Shown: positions 33,651 through 42,753, counted from the first letter of the stretch. The stretch: 64,000 nt of DNA from Halieaceae bacterium (GCA_028282105.1 JANQIO010000178.1:1-64000); one strand, 5' to 3'. The notes: generated from the letters alone by a model not told the origin. A program made the numbers and translations.

Positions 33651-34076
33651 GTGAACAAGACTGCTCAGAAAGAGACCATGGGGTTTGGTCCTATTGCCGC
33701 CCTGGTCATTCTCGTGGGTTACCTGGGATTCGAGCTCACGATGCTCAGTGCCCAGAAGTATCGAACGGAACCGCTGTTTGTGCATTACGAGTTTGTCACG
33801 GCTGATCAAGCCGTGATGCGTTGCGGCGACCCCGGCGCCGAGGAGCGGCAGCGATTTCAGTCGAACTTCCAGGCCGTTCGGCGCAAGGCCTTCGCGGACC
33901 TTCGGGAAACCAATCCGCAAGCTTCGCAGGATGAGCTTTCCCGCGAGCTCGATGCACTGGCCACACAACGCATCAGCGAGGTCGACGCCTTCATAGACGC
34001 CAATGGCTGCAAGCATAAAGACGTCTGGCGCTGGGTGAAACTGCACCAAGTGCGGGCGCGACTCAATTTGAAATAG
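33651..34076 (+). CDS. Hypothetical protein with one N-terminal TM segment
   Basis: About 141 residues from GTG 33651, or 132 from ATG 33678. The track start at 33585 runs through the palindromic repeat and is rejected. One TM helix (GFGPIAALVILVGYLGFELTML) is followed by a charged soluble domain with two Cys (RCGDP, NGCKHKD) and long helices. No family is recognised. The single-anchor build suggests a periplasmic or membrane-associated role. Confidence 0.65.
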   Translation: MNKTAQKETMGFGPIAALVILVGYLGFELTMLSAQKYRTEPLFVHYEFVTADQAVMRCGDPGAEERQRFQSNFQAVRRKAFADLRETNPQASQDELSRELDALATQRISEVDAFIDANGCKHKDVWRWVKLHQVRARLNLK

Positions 34077-34105
34077 TGTATTGAACGCCTGCCAGGGAGG
34101 TGAAG

Positions 34106-34462
34106 GTGGAGTTGCTGTTCTCCTACGGAACGCTGCAGCAGAAGGACGTGCAGCTTGCCAACTTTGGCAGGGAGCTTGACGGTAGCCATGACCTGCTGCC
34201 CGGGTACGTGGTGGGTGAAATTGAGATAACCGACGAGCGGGTGCTTCGGGAAAGCGGCAAGCGTATGCATCCCATCCTCAAGTACACGGGTAATCCTGAA
34301 GACGCCGTCAGTGGCACCGTTTTCGAGATTACCGCAAGAGAGCTCGCACAAGCGGACGACTACGAAGTTGACGCCTACCAGAGAATCAGCGCGCTCCTGA
34401 GGTCCGGCCGCACATGCTGGATCTATGCAGACGCGAATGAGGCGCCAGGCGGTCGCCAGTGA
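34106..34462 (+). CDS. Gamma-glutamylcyclotransferase-like (AIG2/GGCT) protein
   Basis: About 118 residues. The substrate-loop motif YGTLQ follows the start directly, and the C-terminal DDYEVDAYQRISALLRSG contains the conserved acidic residue of the family. GGCT enzymes release 5-oxoproline from gamma-glutamyl-amino acids or modify gamma-glutamylamines. The GTG at 34106 is chosen over 34100 because GGGAGG then has workable spacing. Clustering with two P-loop kinases suggests a group of accessory genes, not a pathway. Activity is not certain for such short stand-alone members. Confidence 0.83.
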   Translation: MELLFSYGTLQQKDVQLANFGRELDGSHDLLPGYVVGEIEITDERVLRESGKRMHPILKYTGNPEDAVSGTVFEITARELAQADDYEVDAYQRISALLRSGRTCWIYADANEAPGGRQ

Positions 34463-34533
34463 TTTGCCGTGCAGAAATGCGCTTGCGTCACTCGTTTCCC
34501 ACGCTCAGTCCCGGAACGCGGCGCTGAGTACAG

Positions 34534-35103
34534 ATGATGTACTCCACGATCGTCATATCCGGCGCGCCCGGATCAGGGAAATCTACCGTGGCGGAACGCC
34601 TGAGTGCCGAGCTGAGGCTGCCCTTGCTCGCTAAGGACGCCATCAAGGAGTCCCTGTTTCGCGCTATTGGCTGGGGTGATCGCGAGTTCTCCAGGAAGCT
34701 GGGCGCAGCCAGTTTCGAGGTGCTCCTCTCACTTGCCCTGTCCTTTTACCAGCGGGATATCCCGTTTATCCTTGAGTCGGCTTTCAGAAAGGATGATGGC
34801 CAGCTGCTATCGAATGCCCTCCCCGGCGCGATCTTTTTACAAGTTCATTGTCACGCGGACAAAGCCGTCTGTTTGCGTAGATTCAGCGAACGTGACAGCG
34901 CCGGTCAGCGGCACCCAGGGCATGCTGATAGTGAAGGGGTATCGGACCTTAACAGCTATCTGGATGATGACCTGTTCGGCCCGCTGGCACTATCGGGCCG
35001 CTGCCTGGAAATCGATACCAATGACTTCCATAGAGATTCCTACGAGTCGGGGTATCGGGCGGTGGTGACGATGCTTAAGTCGAGAAAAAGCCAAGGAAGT
35101 TGA
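34534..35103 (+). CDS. P-loop kinase-like AAA_33 ATPase
   Basis: A 189-residue nucleoside-kinase-fold protein with Walker A GAPGSGKST at the N-terminus, then AKDAIKESLF. The LESAFRKDD segment carries a substrate-side acidic residue, and a lid-like CLRRFSERD follows. It resembles small-molecule phosphotransferases of the chloramphenicol-phosphotransferase/zeta type, substrate unknown. No antitoxin-like gene adjoins it. The next gene, another P-loop kinase, begins 5 bp after its stop, so the two are probably cotranscribed. Confidence 0.82.
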   Translation: MMYSTIVISGAPGSGKSTVAERLSAELRLPLLAKDAIKESLFRAIGWGDREFSRKLGAASFEVLLSLALSFYQRDIPFILESAFRKDDGQLLSNALPGAIFLQVHCHADKAVCLRRFSERDSAGQRHPGHADSEGVSDLNSYLDDDLFGPLALSGRCLEIDTNDFHRDSYESGYRAVVTMLKSRKSQGS

Positions 35104-35108
35104 GCGCA

Positions 35109-35591
35109 ATGCGGAAGGTTCTCATATTCGGTAACTCGGGCTCAGGCAAGTCAACGCTGGCAAAAGCGCTGCAGGACACCGACGGCCTTGCACACCTCGA
35201 TCTGGACACGCTGGCCTGGCTGCCGACTTCTGAGCCTGAGAGACGACCCCTGTCAGAGTCGAAAGCAGATATCGATGCATTTCGCGAGGCGCATGAAGAC
35301 TGGGTGATCGAAGGATGCTACGCCGACCTGATTGAACTGGCAGTCCCGCACGCCACCGAACTGTTCTTTATGGACCTTTCGGTCGAAGACTGTAAAGCCA
35401 ATGCCAGGCGCCGACCCTGGGAACCCCACAAGTACGCGACCAGGGAATCGCAGGATGCCAACCTGCCCATGCTGCTGGACTGGATTGCCCAGTATGAGGA
35501 GCGGGAGGGCCCTTTCTCCAGGGCTGCGCACCTATCGCTGTTCGAAGGCTTTACAGGCAAGAAAACACGCTTCACCCATAACGCACGCTGA
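35109..35591 (+). CDS. Adenylate-kinase-like P-loop NTPase
   Basis: A 160-residue protein with Walker A FGNSGSGKST, then LDLDTLAWLP and WVIEGCYADLIE, the pattern of FlaR/topology-modulation-type P-loop proteins related to adenylate kinase. The ATG at 35109 is chosen over the TTG at 35100 for spacing from AAGGAAG. The substrate is unknown. With the preceding kinase it forms a two-gene unit at the right end of the accessory patch. Confidence 0.83.
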   Translation: MRKVLIFGNSGSGKSTLAKALQDTDGLAHLDLDTLAWLPTSEPERRPLSESKADIDAFREAHEDWVIEGCYADLIELAVPHATELFFMDLSVEDCKANARRRPWEPHKYATRESQDANLPMLLDWIAQYEEREGPFSRAAHLSLFEGFTGKKTRFTHNAR

Positions 35592-35677
35592 CGCTGAGAA
35601 CAGGCTACACTCTCCGCCTGTACCGTCGTCGACCTGCCCCACCCCACTAGCCATTTCGTGAAGGAGAATCCAAGATC

Positions 35678-36079
35678 ATGGAAGCACTTATCGCCACCTA
35701 CAGTTCTTCGATCACTGCCCTCGGTGCTGTTGCAGCACTAATGCTTCTGCAGGTACTGGTTGTGGATCTACTGGGGATCATGAACAAACACGTGCCGGGC
35801 TCTCCGGTGGCGGCAGATCATTCCAACGCCTTGTTTCGCGCCACTCGCACCGTAGGGAATACCAACGAGAGCGTGGCTATTTTCATCTGCGCCCTGCTGT
35901 TCTGCCTGTTGTCTTCAGCGTCCCCTACTTATACCGCCTACGCGGCATGGGGCTATCTGTTGAGTCGCCTGGCATACGCAGTCTGCTACTACGCAAACCT
36001 GCAAATACTGCGCTCGGTGACCTTCGGCGTCTCCCTGCTCGCACTGGGCGCACTTATTTTCATTGGTGCCTTTACCTAG
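35678..36079 (+). CDS. MAPEG-family membrane protein
   Basis: A 133-residue, four-helix membrane protein of the MAPEG family (microsomal glutathione transferase/eicosanoid group). It has the family-typical NALFRATRTVGNTNESVAIFI loop after TM1 and RLAYAVCYYANLQILRS near TM3. Prokaryotic members are mostly uncharacterised; some have glutathione transferase activity. A strong AAGGAG ribosome site precedes the ATG. The thioesterase gene follows closely. Confidence 0.88.
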   Translation: MEALIATYSSSITALGAVAALMLLQVLVVDLLGIMNKHVPGSPVAADHSNALFRATRTVGNTNESVAIFICALLFCLLSSASPTYTAYAAWGYLLSRLAYAVCYYANLQILRSVTFGVSLLALGALIFIGAFT

Positions 36080-36104
36080 CACCCTCCCAAACTCAAGGAT
36101 CAAC

Positions 36105-36461
36105 GTGGAACACAGAAAACTGGTACTGCCGGAATTCCTCAACGACCAGGGCTACCTGTTTGGCGGCAACTTGCTGAAGTGGGTGGACGAATCCGCCTAT
36201 ATCACCGCCAGCCTGGAGTTCCCGGGCAACCGGCTGGTGACCGTGTCGCTGAGTGAAGTCAACTTCAAGAACCCCATCCATCCCGGCGAACTGTTGTGCT
36301 TTGATGTGCAACGGGTCCGCAAGGGCACCACCTCGGTGACCTACTCCATTGATGTTATCGGCGAGAAACTGGCCGGCACACGCTCGCCGCTGTTTGTCAC
36401 CAAGATCACCTTTGTGAACGTCGCCGACGACGGCCAGCCTACCCCGATCAAAACCAGCTAG
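36105..36461 (+). CDS. Hotdog-fold acyl-CoA thioesterase
   Basis: A 118-residue acyl-CoA thioesterase of the YciA/BACH type. The catalytic region reads LNDQGYLFGGNLLKWVDESAYITA, then VTVSLSEVNFKNPIHPGEL. The GTG at 36105 is preferred because AAGGAT lies 6 bases upstream; the track ORF begins inside the MAPEG gene. It hydrolyses acyl-CoAs in the cytosol; chain-length preference is unknown. Confidence 0.9.
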   Translation: MEHRKLVLPEFLNDQGYLFGGNLLKWVDESAYITASLEFPGNRLVTVSLSEVNFKNPIHPGELLCFDVQRVRKGTTSVTYSIDVIGEKLAGTRSPLFVTKITFVNVADDGQPTPIKTS

Positions 36462-36561
36462 CCGCGCCGTGCCTCCCGGGCAAGAAGGCCAGGGCCGCTT
36501 CCGCTTTGAAGCAGCCGGCAATCTGCTTTAGCATGAGCGCAGTTGAGTTGCGGAGAAGCAC

Positions 36562-37098
36562 TTGCCGATTCTGCTTGTTCTCATCGCCGCCCTGACGGGC
36601 GGTGGCCATGACTGCCGCCATGCTGCCGGCAGCTGGGACTGCGACGCCATGCTCTACCTGCTCGATGATTCCCCCGGTGTGCCGCAGCTTAAGGACCTGC
36701 GGCACATTGCCGATGTCACGCCCTCCCCTGACGTTACGGCTCAATCTGACACTGACACCCCTGCAATTAGTGAGCCTCCGGCACCCGACACACGCCCTGA
36801 AACTCCCACAAATTCGCCGGCACCGGTATCCCTTGCGACACCTGTGGAAGGCTGGGCTGTGCAGATCGCCGCGTTTGGCGATCGGGACGCCGCAGAGCTG
36901 GGTGCGCAGCGCATTGGTATCGACAGCGTGAACATCGTGCCCACCCGCCGTGACGGGGAGGACTGGTATGTGTTGCTGCTGGGTATCTATCCGAGCCGGG
37001 AACAGGCCGAGCAAGCCGGGCTAGGCTATGCCGAAGAATCCGGCGGCAGCTACTGGGTGCGCAACGCCGCTGCGCTGCCGAGGCCAGGCACTAACTAG
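36562..37098 (+). CDS. SPOR-domain protein
   Basis: A 178-residue protein starting at TTG with CGGAGAAG before it. A short hydrophobic start, a Pro/Thr/Asp-rich linker (about residues 50-95) and a C-terminal SPOR domain (GWAVQIAAFGDRDAAELGAQRI ... WYVLLLGIYPSREQAEQAG) are visible. SPOR domains bind denuded septal peptidoglycan, so a division- or envelope-linked role is likely. Two Cys in the mature N-terminal part (HDCRHAAGSWDC) may form a disulfide. It converges with the ferric-reductase-like gene and overlaps it by 8 bp. Confidence 0.86.
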   Translation: MPILLVLIAALTGGGHDCRHAAGSWDCDAMLYLLDDSPGVPQLKDLRHIADVTPSPDVTAQSDTDTPAISEPPAPDTRPETPTNSPAPVSLATPVEGWAVQIAAFGDRDAAELGAQRIGIDSVNIVPTRRDGEDWYVLLLGIYPSREQAEQAGLGYAEESGGSYWVRNAAALPRPGTN

Positions 37099-37669
37099 CC
37101 GCCTGGCGCCGCCAGGCGGCCACACGGAGCAGCAGCAGGGCCACACAGACTGCGGCAAACAGGTAGTGCTGCGGGCGGCCAGTCTGCACCGCATTCCCGA
37201 CATAGCTCACCGTAAACGCCACCCAAATCAGGTAACCACCCACCGTGTGCAGGCGTTTCCAGTGTTTGCCCAGGGCGCGAACAGAAGCATCGTTCGAAGT
37301 AAACGCCATGGCGTAGATGGCGGCATAGATCAGTGGACCCGGGAATACTTCGAACTCAGACCAGTCACCCCAGACAAAATGGAACAGCACCACAATGCCC
37401 AGCAGGTGATAGGAATGGGAAATGGCAAAGGCGATCCCCAACTGGCGTCGCGCCTGCATCACCGGCCGCCAGCGGCCATCGGGTAACAGGCGGTGCAGCG
37501 AGGAAGCCGACCAGGCCAGGGCAAACAGCACCAGCGAGGAGCCGGCCGTCAGTCGTATGAAGGCGCCGGTTCCCGCCTGGGTAAACCCGCTGGACCAGCA
37601 GGCAGCCGCCGCCAGCGCTAGCGCCAGGGTGGTCACAGGTACAGCCAGGTTTTTCAGGTTCCAGGTCAT
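37091..37669 (-). CDS. Ferric-reductase-like transmembrane protein, MsrQ-related
   Basis: A 192-residue, about six-TM heme-binding membrane protein. His residues suited to heme lie in FAISHSYHLLGIVVLFHF and GKHWKRLHTVGGYLIW, as in MsrQ/YedZ. MsrQ passes electrons to the periplasmic methionine sulfoxide reductase MsrP, but no msrP gene is present here, so it may serve another partner. It is alone and overlaps the SPOR gene 3' end by 8 bp. Confidence 0.83.
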   Translation of the reverse strand: MTWNLKNLAVPVTTLALALAAAACWSSGFTQAGTGAFIRLTAGSSLVLFALAWSASSLHRLLPDGRWRPVMQARRQLGIAFAISHSYHLLGIVVLFHFVWGDWSEFEVFPGPLIYAAIYAMAFTSNDASVRALGKHWKRLHTVGGYLIWVAFTVSYVGNAVQTGRPQHYLFAAVCVALLLLRVAAWRRQAAS

Positions 37670-37839
37670 GCGTGGAGTCTACACGCGACACCCGGGGAAA
37701 GGCGGGCAAATCCTGTTAAAAATGTGGCAAGGCGCTAGCGATTTCCGGCACAGGTCGAGCCACGGGCTCAGTGCGTCGGCCGCATCCGCCATAGAGTCCG
37801 GTACACTGTGCCCCGCCCCACAGCCAAAGGTTGCTTACC

Positions 37840-38184
37840 ATGATCATCGTCGTCGCCAAAATCAGCTTCCACTCCCAGCAAGACCGCGATTTGGCCGTGG
37901 AACGCTCCGCGCCGATTCAGCAGGCGACGCGGGACCAGGAGCCGGGTTGCCTCGACTACTGTTTCGCGGCAGATCCCTGCGCACCGACGGTGATCCAGGT
38001 CTACGAACTGTGGCAGGACAGCGCCTCGCTGGCCGCGCACTTCGACCACCCCAACTACCAGGCCATGGTCGAGCTGCTCTCGGGCCTGGGCTTTGTAGAC
38101 AGCATTAACCGCGCTTACCTCACCGAGCGTGACGAGCCGGTCTATGGTGAGAATGGCGAGAAGAAAACCGCCTTCTTCGAGTAG
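37840..38184 (+). CDS. Second ABM-domain monooxygenase-like protein
   Basis: A 114-residue ABM protein. It opens MIIVVAKISFHSQQDRDLAV, then EPGCLDYCFAADPCAPTVIQVYELWQD, matching the fold of the ABM protein at 29531. The ATG at 37840 is chosen over the TTG at 37831. The Cys-containing middle is a local peculiarity. Likely a small oxygenase or ligand-binding protein; substrate unknown. It converges with the acyl-CoA ligase gene. Confidence 0.85.
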   Translation: MIIVVAKISFHSQQDRDLAVERSAPIQQATRDQEPGCLDYCFAADPCAPTVIQVYELWQDSASLAAHFDHPNYQAMVELLSGLGFVDSINRAYLTERDEPVYGENGEKKTAFFE

Positions 38185-38263
38185 TTACTCGCGCCACCGG
38201 CGCGCCCACGGTCTCGCCAGGGTAGCTCCCATCCCGGCGGCCGTGGTCATTACCGCCTGGCTG

Positions 38264-39796
38264 TCAGCGCGCCGCGCCCTTGTAGGCCTCCTGCAGGTGA
38301 CGCTTGTAGAGCTTGCCGTTTTCCATGCGCGGCAGCTCTTTCATGAAGTCGATGGAGCGCGGCACCTTGATGTGGGACAGATGCTCCCGGCACCACTCGA
38401 TCAACTCGTGGGCTAGGCTTTCATCGGCTGACTCAAAGTCCACCGGCTGCACCACGGCCTTCACTTCTTCACCGAACTCGGCGTTGGGAATGCCAAACAC
38501 CGCCACGTCCGCCACCTTGGCGTGGGTGATCAACAGGTTCTCGATTTCCTGGGGGTAGATGTTCACACCGCCGGAGATGATCATGAAGTTCTTGCGGTCG
38601 GTAAGGAACAGGAAGCCGTCCTCATCCAGATAGCCCACATCGCCCAGCGTGGACCAGCCGTGGCGGTTGTAGGACTTCTGGGTCTTCTCCGGTTCGTTGT
38701 GATACTCAAAGCGCGGACCGTTGGCGAAGTACACGGTACCCACCTCGCCCTGGGCGACTTCCTCGCCCTCGTCGTCGCAAATGCGTACTTCGCAGTTAAT
38801 CGCCTGACCGACGCTGCCAGGGCGCTGCAGCCAGGTGTTGGAGTCGATGATGGTCATGCCCGAGCCTTCGGAGCCGGCGTAGTACTCCATCAGCACCGGG
38901 CCCCACCAGGCGATCATCTGGTGCTTCACATCCACCGGGCAAGGGGCGGCGGCGTGAATCGCCAGCTTCAGAGAGCTGACGTCGTACTTACCGCGCACAT
39001 CTTCCGGCAGCTTGAGCATGCGGATGAACATAATCGGCACCCACTGGCTGTGGGTTACCTGGTGTTCCTGGATCAAGGACAGCGCCTTCTCGCCGTCGAA
39101 CTTTTCCATGATCACAGTGGTGCCGCCCATGGCCAGGATCAGGTTGTTGTAGTGCAGCGGCGCGGCGTGATAAAGCGGCGCCGGCGACAGGTAGACGGTG
39201 TTCTCATCAATGCCGAAGAAGGCGGCAAAGGCCTGCATACTGGGGTGCACATCGTCGAGGCTTTCCAGTTCGTTCACGGTCAGCACGCCCTTGGGCTGAC
39301 CCGTGGTGCCGGAGGAATAGAGCATGGGTGTGCCGTAGCTCTCGTCGGCGACGCGCTCTGCCGGCATTGCGGCTACCGCATCCTCCCAGGACTCGAAGCC
39401 GGGCACGGTGCCGTTGATCATGTAGTAGTGCTGGATGGCGGGAATGCCGCCCACCAGTTCCTCGGCCACCGCCGCCAGCTTCTTCGAACCGATAAACAGT
39501 TTGGCGTTGCAGTTCTCGAGAATGTACTGGGTTTCCTCCTTGCGAAGATGGGTGCTGATCGGGGTAAAGATCAGCCCGCAGCGCAGGGCCCCCTGCACGA
39601 TCTCCAGAAACTGGGGATCGTTCTCGAGCATCATGCCGATATGGTCGCCACGCTGGAGACCGTGGGAGCGGAACAACTGGGCGATGCGGTTGGTGCGTTC
39701 GTCCAGTTCGGCATAGGTGGTGACCTTGCCGGAATTCCCCATGATAATCGCGGGCTTATCCGGGGTTACCTTGGCGGTGGTACTGATGTGGGCCAT
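38264..39796 (-). CDS. Acyl-CoA synthetase (AMP-forming)
   Basis: A 510-residue ANL-superfamily ligase. It carries the AMP motif YSSGTTGQPKGVL, MEYYAGSEGSG, LGDVGYLDEDGFLFLTDRKNFMIISGGVNIYP and the C-terminal lysine region LPRMENGKLYKRHL. It activates a carboxylic acid to an acyl-CoA through acyl-AMP. The substrate cannot be fixed from sequence; fatty or aromatic acids are usual in this branch. It stands alone on the minus strand. Confidence 0.94.
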   Translation of the reverse strand: MAHISTTAKVTPDKPAIIMGNSGKVTTYAELDERTNRIAQLFRSHGLQRGDHIGMMLENDPQFLEIVQGALRCGLIFTPISTHLRKEETQYILENCNAKLFIGSKKLAAVAEELVGGIPAIQHYYMINGTVPGFESWEDAVAAMPAERVADESYGTPMLYSSGTTGQPKGVLTVNELESLDDVHPSMQAFAAFFGIDENTVYLSPAPLYHAAPLHYNNLILAMGGTTVIMEKFDGEKALSLIQEHQVTHSQWVPIMFIRMLKLPEDVRGKYDVSSLKLAIHAAAPCPVDVKHQMIAWWGPVLMEYYAGSEGSGMTIIDSNTWLQRPGSVGQAINCEVRICDDEGEEVAQGEVGTVYFANGPRFEYHNEPEKTQKSYNRHGWSTLGDVGYLDEDGFLFLTDRKNFMIISGGVNIYPQEIENLLITHAKVADVAVFGIPNAEFGEEVKAVVQPVDFESADESLAHELIEWCREHLSHIKVPRSIDFMKELPRMENGKLYKRHLQEAYKGAAR

Positions 39797-39855
39797 ACAG
39801 CGGTCCTCTGTTTATCGTTATGAGCAAAACCAGAGGACCATGATAGCCGGATTTT

Positions 39856-41307
39856 TTACAGCCGCTCCAGTATCCCCGTCAGCAGGCGCCAGAAAGGCTC
39901 AACGGTTGAAATTTCCAGCCGCTCGCGGGGGGAGTGAGCGCCGCGGATGGTGGGGCCGAAGCTCAAAATATCGCACTCGCCAAGTTTGCCTTTGAGAATG
40001 CCGCACTCCAGGCCCGCGTGAATGGCCTTCACCTCGGGCTCACCGCCGAACAGCTCGCCGTAGACGGTTTTGCCCAGGGCCAGCAGCTCACTGTCAAAGT
40101 CCGGCTGCCAGCCGGGGTAGTCGATGGTGTTCTCCACTGCCATGCCCTGCCACTCAGCCACCGCCATCACCTGCTGGGCCAGGCCCTCGGCTTCATCGGC
40201 GTTGAAGTAGCGCAGCGTGGTTTCCACGAACACGCCCTCCGCGTCCACCCGTACCACGGCCAGGTTAATGCTCAGATCCACCAGGTCGGCGGGCTGTTCG
40301 GCGTTGTAGCTGATGGCGCCATGAGGGAACAGTTGCACCATCTGCTCAAAGGCGGCCTGGTCTGCCGCACTGAGTACCTCGGGCGCGCTGTCTGCAGCCA
40401 TTTCCAGGCTGAGTCCGTTGTCGGCCTCAGGCAGGAACGCCCGCCAGCGCGTCAGCAGGCGGGCATTGAGGGCCTCGAGTTTTTCCCGGGCGCCCGCGGG
40501 TGCTAGCACGGTAAGTCTGGCCTCGCGGGGAATCACGTTGTGGGCGGTGCCTCCATCGAAGGCAGCCAGCCGTACCTGCAGTTCGCGGGCTTCTACCAGC
40601 CACTGGCCCAGCAGCTTGATGGCATTGCCCAACTGCTGGTGAATCTGGATACCGGAGTGGCCACCGGCGAGTCCGCGCAGGCGCAGGGTCCAGGCCTCAA
40701 ATTCACCGGCTGGAGTTCCGCGCGCCAGAGGTTTGCGCAGTACCCAACCGCGGCCGCCGGCACAGCCGACAAAAAACTCCGGCCAGTCCTCGCTGTCCAG
40801 GTTGATCATGCGCTTGCCGGTCAGCAGCGAGACATCCAGGTCGGACGCACCCCACAGGCCGCTCTCCTCTTCCACGGTAAACAGCAGCTCCAGCGGCGGA
40901 TGTGACAGGCCCTCGGTGGTCATCAGCGCGAGCGCGGCTGAACAGCCGATGCCGTTGTCGGCTCCCAGGGTGGTGCGATCGGCCAGCAGCCAGTCGTCTT
41001 CCACCTGCAACGTTAACGGGTCGCGCTGGAAGTCGTGGTCCTTGTCGTCAGTCTTGACCGTCACCATGTCCAGGTGGTTCTGGATAATCAGCACGGCCTC
41101 GTCCTCCCGGCCCTGGCTGCCCGCCACCCGAACCACCAGGTTGCCGCGCGCATCGGTTTGCCAGGGGCAGGCATGGGCCTCGGCTAGGCCGATGATGTGT
41201 TCACGTACCGCAGCTTCCTCGGCAGAGGGCCGGGGAATCTGGGTGATTTCATAGAAGCGCTGCCACAGCGCGGCGGGTTCCGTGGGATAGCTGGCGGGCT
41301 GAGTCAC
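39856..41307 (-). CDS. pepD: Aminoacyl-histidine dipeptidase (PepD-type, M20)
   Basis: A 483-residue M20 metallopeptidase of the PepD/carnosinase-like class. Metal-site segments NHLDMV, GADNGIGCSAAL, TVEEESGLWG and GLECGIL are in family order, with a lid domain (residues about 200-380) between. It hydrolyses Xaa-His dipeptides such as beta-alanyl-histidine, and other unblocked dipeptides, in the cytosol. It overlaps the HAD hydrolase gene by 4 bp, so the two form an operon. Confidence 0.94.
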   Translation of the reverse strand: MTQPASYPTEPAALWQRFYEITQIPRPSAEEAAVREHIIGLAEAHACPWQTDARGNLVVRVAGSQGREDEAVLIIQNHLDMVTVKTDDKDHDFQRDPLTLQVEDDWLLADRTTLGADNGIGCSAALALMTTEGLSHPPLELLFTVEEESGLWGASDLDVSLLTGKRMINLDSEDWPEFFVGCAGGRGWVLRKPLARGTPAGEFEAWTLRLRGLAGGHSGIQIHQQLGNAIKLLGQWLVEARELQVRLAAFDGGTAHNVIPREARLTVLAPAGAREKLEALNARLLTRWRAFLPEADNGLSLEMAADSAPEVLSAADQAAFEQMVQLFPHGAISYNAEQPADLVDLSINLAVVRVDAEGVFVETTLRYFNADEAEGLAQQVMAVAEWQGMAVENTIDYPGWQPDFDSELLALGKTVYGELFGGEPEVKAIHAGLECGILKGKLGECDILSFGPTIRGAHSPRERLEISTVEPFWRLLTGILERL

Positions 41308-41888
41308 TGGCTGTCTCCGTATAACAGGTCGGCAAGCGCCGAGAATTCGTTCACCACATAGTCCGCCTGGGCGGCGTGGGGGCTGTCGCCGGCGGGGTCA
41401 TACAGGCAGGACGGCATACCGGCGTTGGCGGCAGCCTGTAAATCATAGAGAAAATCACCCACACAGAGCATCCTGTCCGGCGCCAGCCGGAAACCGCTGG
41501 CGATAGTCAACAGTCCTTCGGGGTGGGGTTTGGCGGCGGCGTCTTCCCGGGCCACCAGCACGTCGGTGGGGATTGCCAGGGTCTCCATCATGAGCGTGGC
41601 AGCCTCGCGGCTGTTGCGGGTGAAAATGCCGAACGGCATGCGTCTTTCGGCCAGCAGTCGGCACAGGGCCTCGGCACCGTCGATCCAGCTCGCGCTGCGG
41701 GCGCCGGCCATTTCATACTCATGGATGATGGCCATGGCACGCTGTCGCTCAGGCTCGCTGTCCAGGCCCTCCACATACTCCAGCAGGCCTGTACCCTGGG
41801 GGCAGCCGGTGTCGGCGCGCATGCCGGCAAAGTCCAGACGGGAGTCCGCCAGGGTGCCGTCCAGGTCGAACACAATGCCCAGGAACAT
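41304..41888 (-). CDS. HAD-superfamily phosphatase
   Basis: A 194-residue HAD hydrolase. Motif I is FDLDGTLADS, motif II is FTRNSRE, and motifs III/IV are AKPHPEG and CVGDFLYDL, with the small helical cap typical of phosphoglycolate-phosphatase-like enzymes. It precedes and overlaps pepD. The substrate is unknown, though genes of this class beside dipeptidases are probably housekeeping detoxifiers. Confidence 0.92.
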   Translation of the reverse strand: MFLGIVFDLDGTLADSRLDFAGMRADTGCPQGTGLLEYVEGLDSEPERQRAMAIIHEYEMAGARSASWIDGAEALCRLLAERRMPFGIFTRNSREAATLMMETLAIPTDVLVAREDAAAKPHPEGLLTIASGFRLAPDRMLCVGDFLYDLQAAANAGMPSCLYDPAGDSPHAAQADYVVNEFSALADLLYGDSQ

Positions 41889-41898
41889 CAGTACCGCG

Positions 41899-42753
41899 CT
41901 ACTGCAGCCGGCGCTGCATGCACTCCTGCATGCAAGTCGCCACCAGGCTGCCGTCCTGTGTGAAGAAGCGGCCTCGGGCCAGGCCGCGCGCGCCGCCTAC
42001 CCGCTCGCAGTTCACCTCGTACAGCAACCACTGGTCGACCCGGCAGGGGGCGTGAAACCACATGGCGTGATCGAGGCTGGCGGTCTGCATGCCCTGGAAG
42101 AAGCTGCGGCCACGGGGCAGCAGCGTGGCATCTACCAGGCCGCAGTCGGAAATATAGGACAGCAGCGCCGCGTGCAGGGCCGGTGCATCACCCAGGGTTT
42201 CGGTGGTCTTCAGCCAGATATGCAGCAGACCGTCGCGGGGCTTGGGCTTGCGCCAGTCAACGCTTTCGACAAAGCGCACGTCCCAGTCCAGGCCATCGGT
42301 AATCTGGAACTCGGGCCAGAAAAAATCCTCTTCCATGTGGATCTCGCGCTCGGTGCGCAGGCCCTCGGGTCCGCGCACCGCCGGCATATCCGGTTCAAAC
42401 TCGTCTCCGCTCTCCGGGATATGGAAGGACATGGAGCTGACCAGGATGATGCGTCCTTTCTGGCTCGCCACCACCCGGCGCGAGCTGAAGCTGCCGCCGT
42501 CGCGGGCCGGCTGCACTTCCAGGGTGACGGGAATCTTGCCGTCCCCCGGGCGCAGGAAATAGGCGTGCTGGGAATGAATCTGGCGCTCTTTGGGCACCGT
42601 TAGCTGCGCGGCGCGCACTGCCTGAGCCAGCACCTGGCCACCGTACAGGCGGGGGCCATCCGGATGGGTGTTCTGGGCGATGAAACGGTTTTCACCGTCG
42701 GGTTCCAGCGACATGGTGGCGAGCAAATGCTCGAGGGTCTGGCGATCGGGCAC
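41899..42753 (-). CDS. tesB: Acyl-CoA thioesterase II (TesB-type)
   Basis: A 284-residue double-hotdog thioesterase: RLYGGQVLAQAVRAAQ and SQHAYFLRPGDGKIPVTLEV in the first half, DHAMWFHAPCRVDQWLLYEV near the end with the catalytic Asp. It hydrolyses medium- and long-chain acyl-CoA. It lies 10 bp upstream of the HAD/pepD pair on the same strand and is divergent from an SDR gene. Confidence 0.94.
   Translation of the reverse strand: MPDRQTLEHLLATMSLEPDGENRFIAQNTHPDGPRLYGGQVLAQAVRAAQLTVPKERQIHSQHAYFLRPGDGKIPVTLEVQPARDGGSFSSRRVVASQKGRIILVSSMSFHIPESGDEFEPDMPAVRGPEGLRTEREIHMEEDFFWPEFQITDGLDWDVRFVESVDWRKPKPRDGLLHIWLKTTETLGDAPALHAALLSYISDCGLVDATLLPRGRSFFQGMQTASLDHAMWFHAPCRVDQWLLYEVNCERVGGARGLARGRFFTQDGSLVATCMQECMQRRLQ

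Noticed and set aside
34534-35103. P-loop kinase considered as a zeta-type toxin
   Set aside because: No adjacent small antitoxin-like gene; the neighbour is another kinase, so a toxin-antitoxin reading is unsupported.
38522-39823. 433-residue plus-strand ORF opposite the acyl-CoA ligase
   Set aside because: Antisense shadow of an intact ANL ligase with all motifs.
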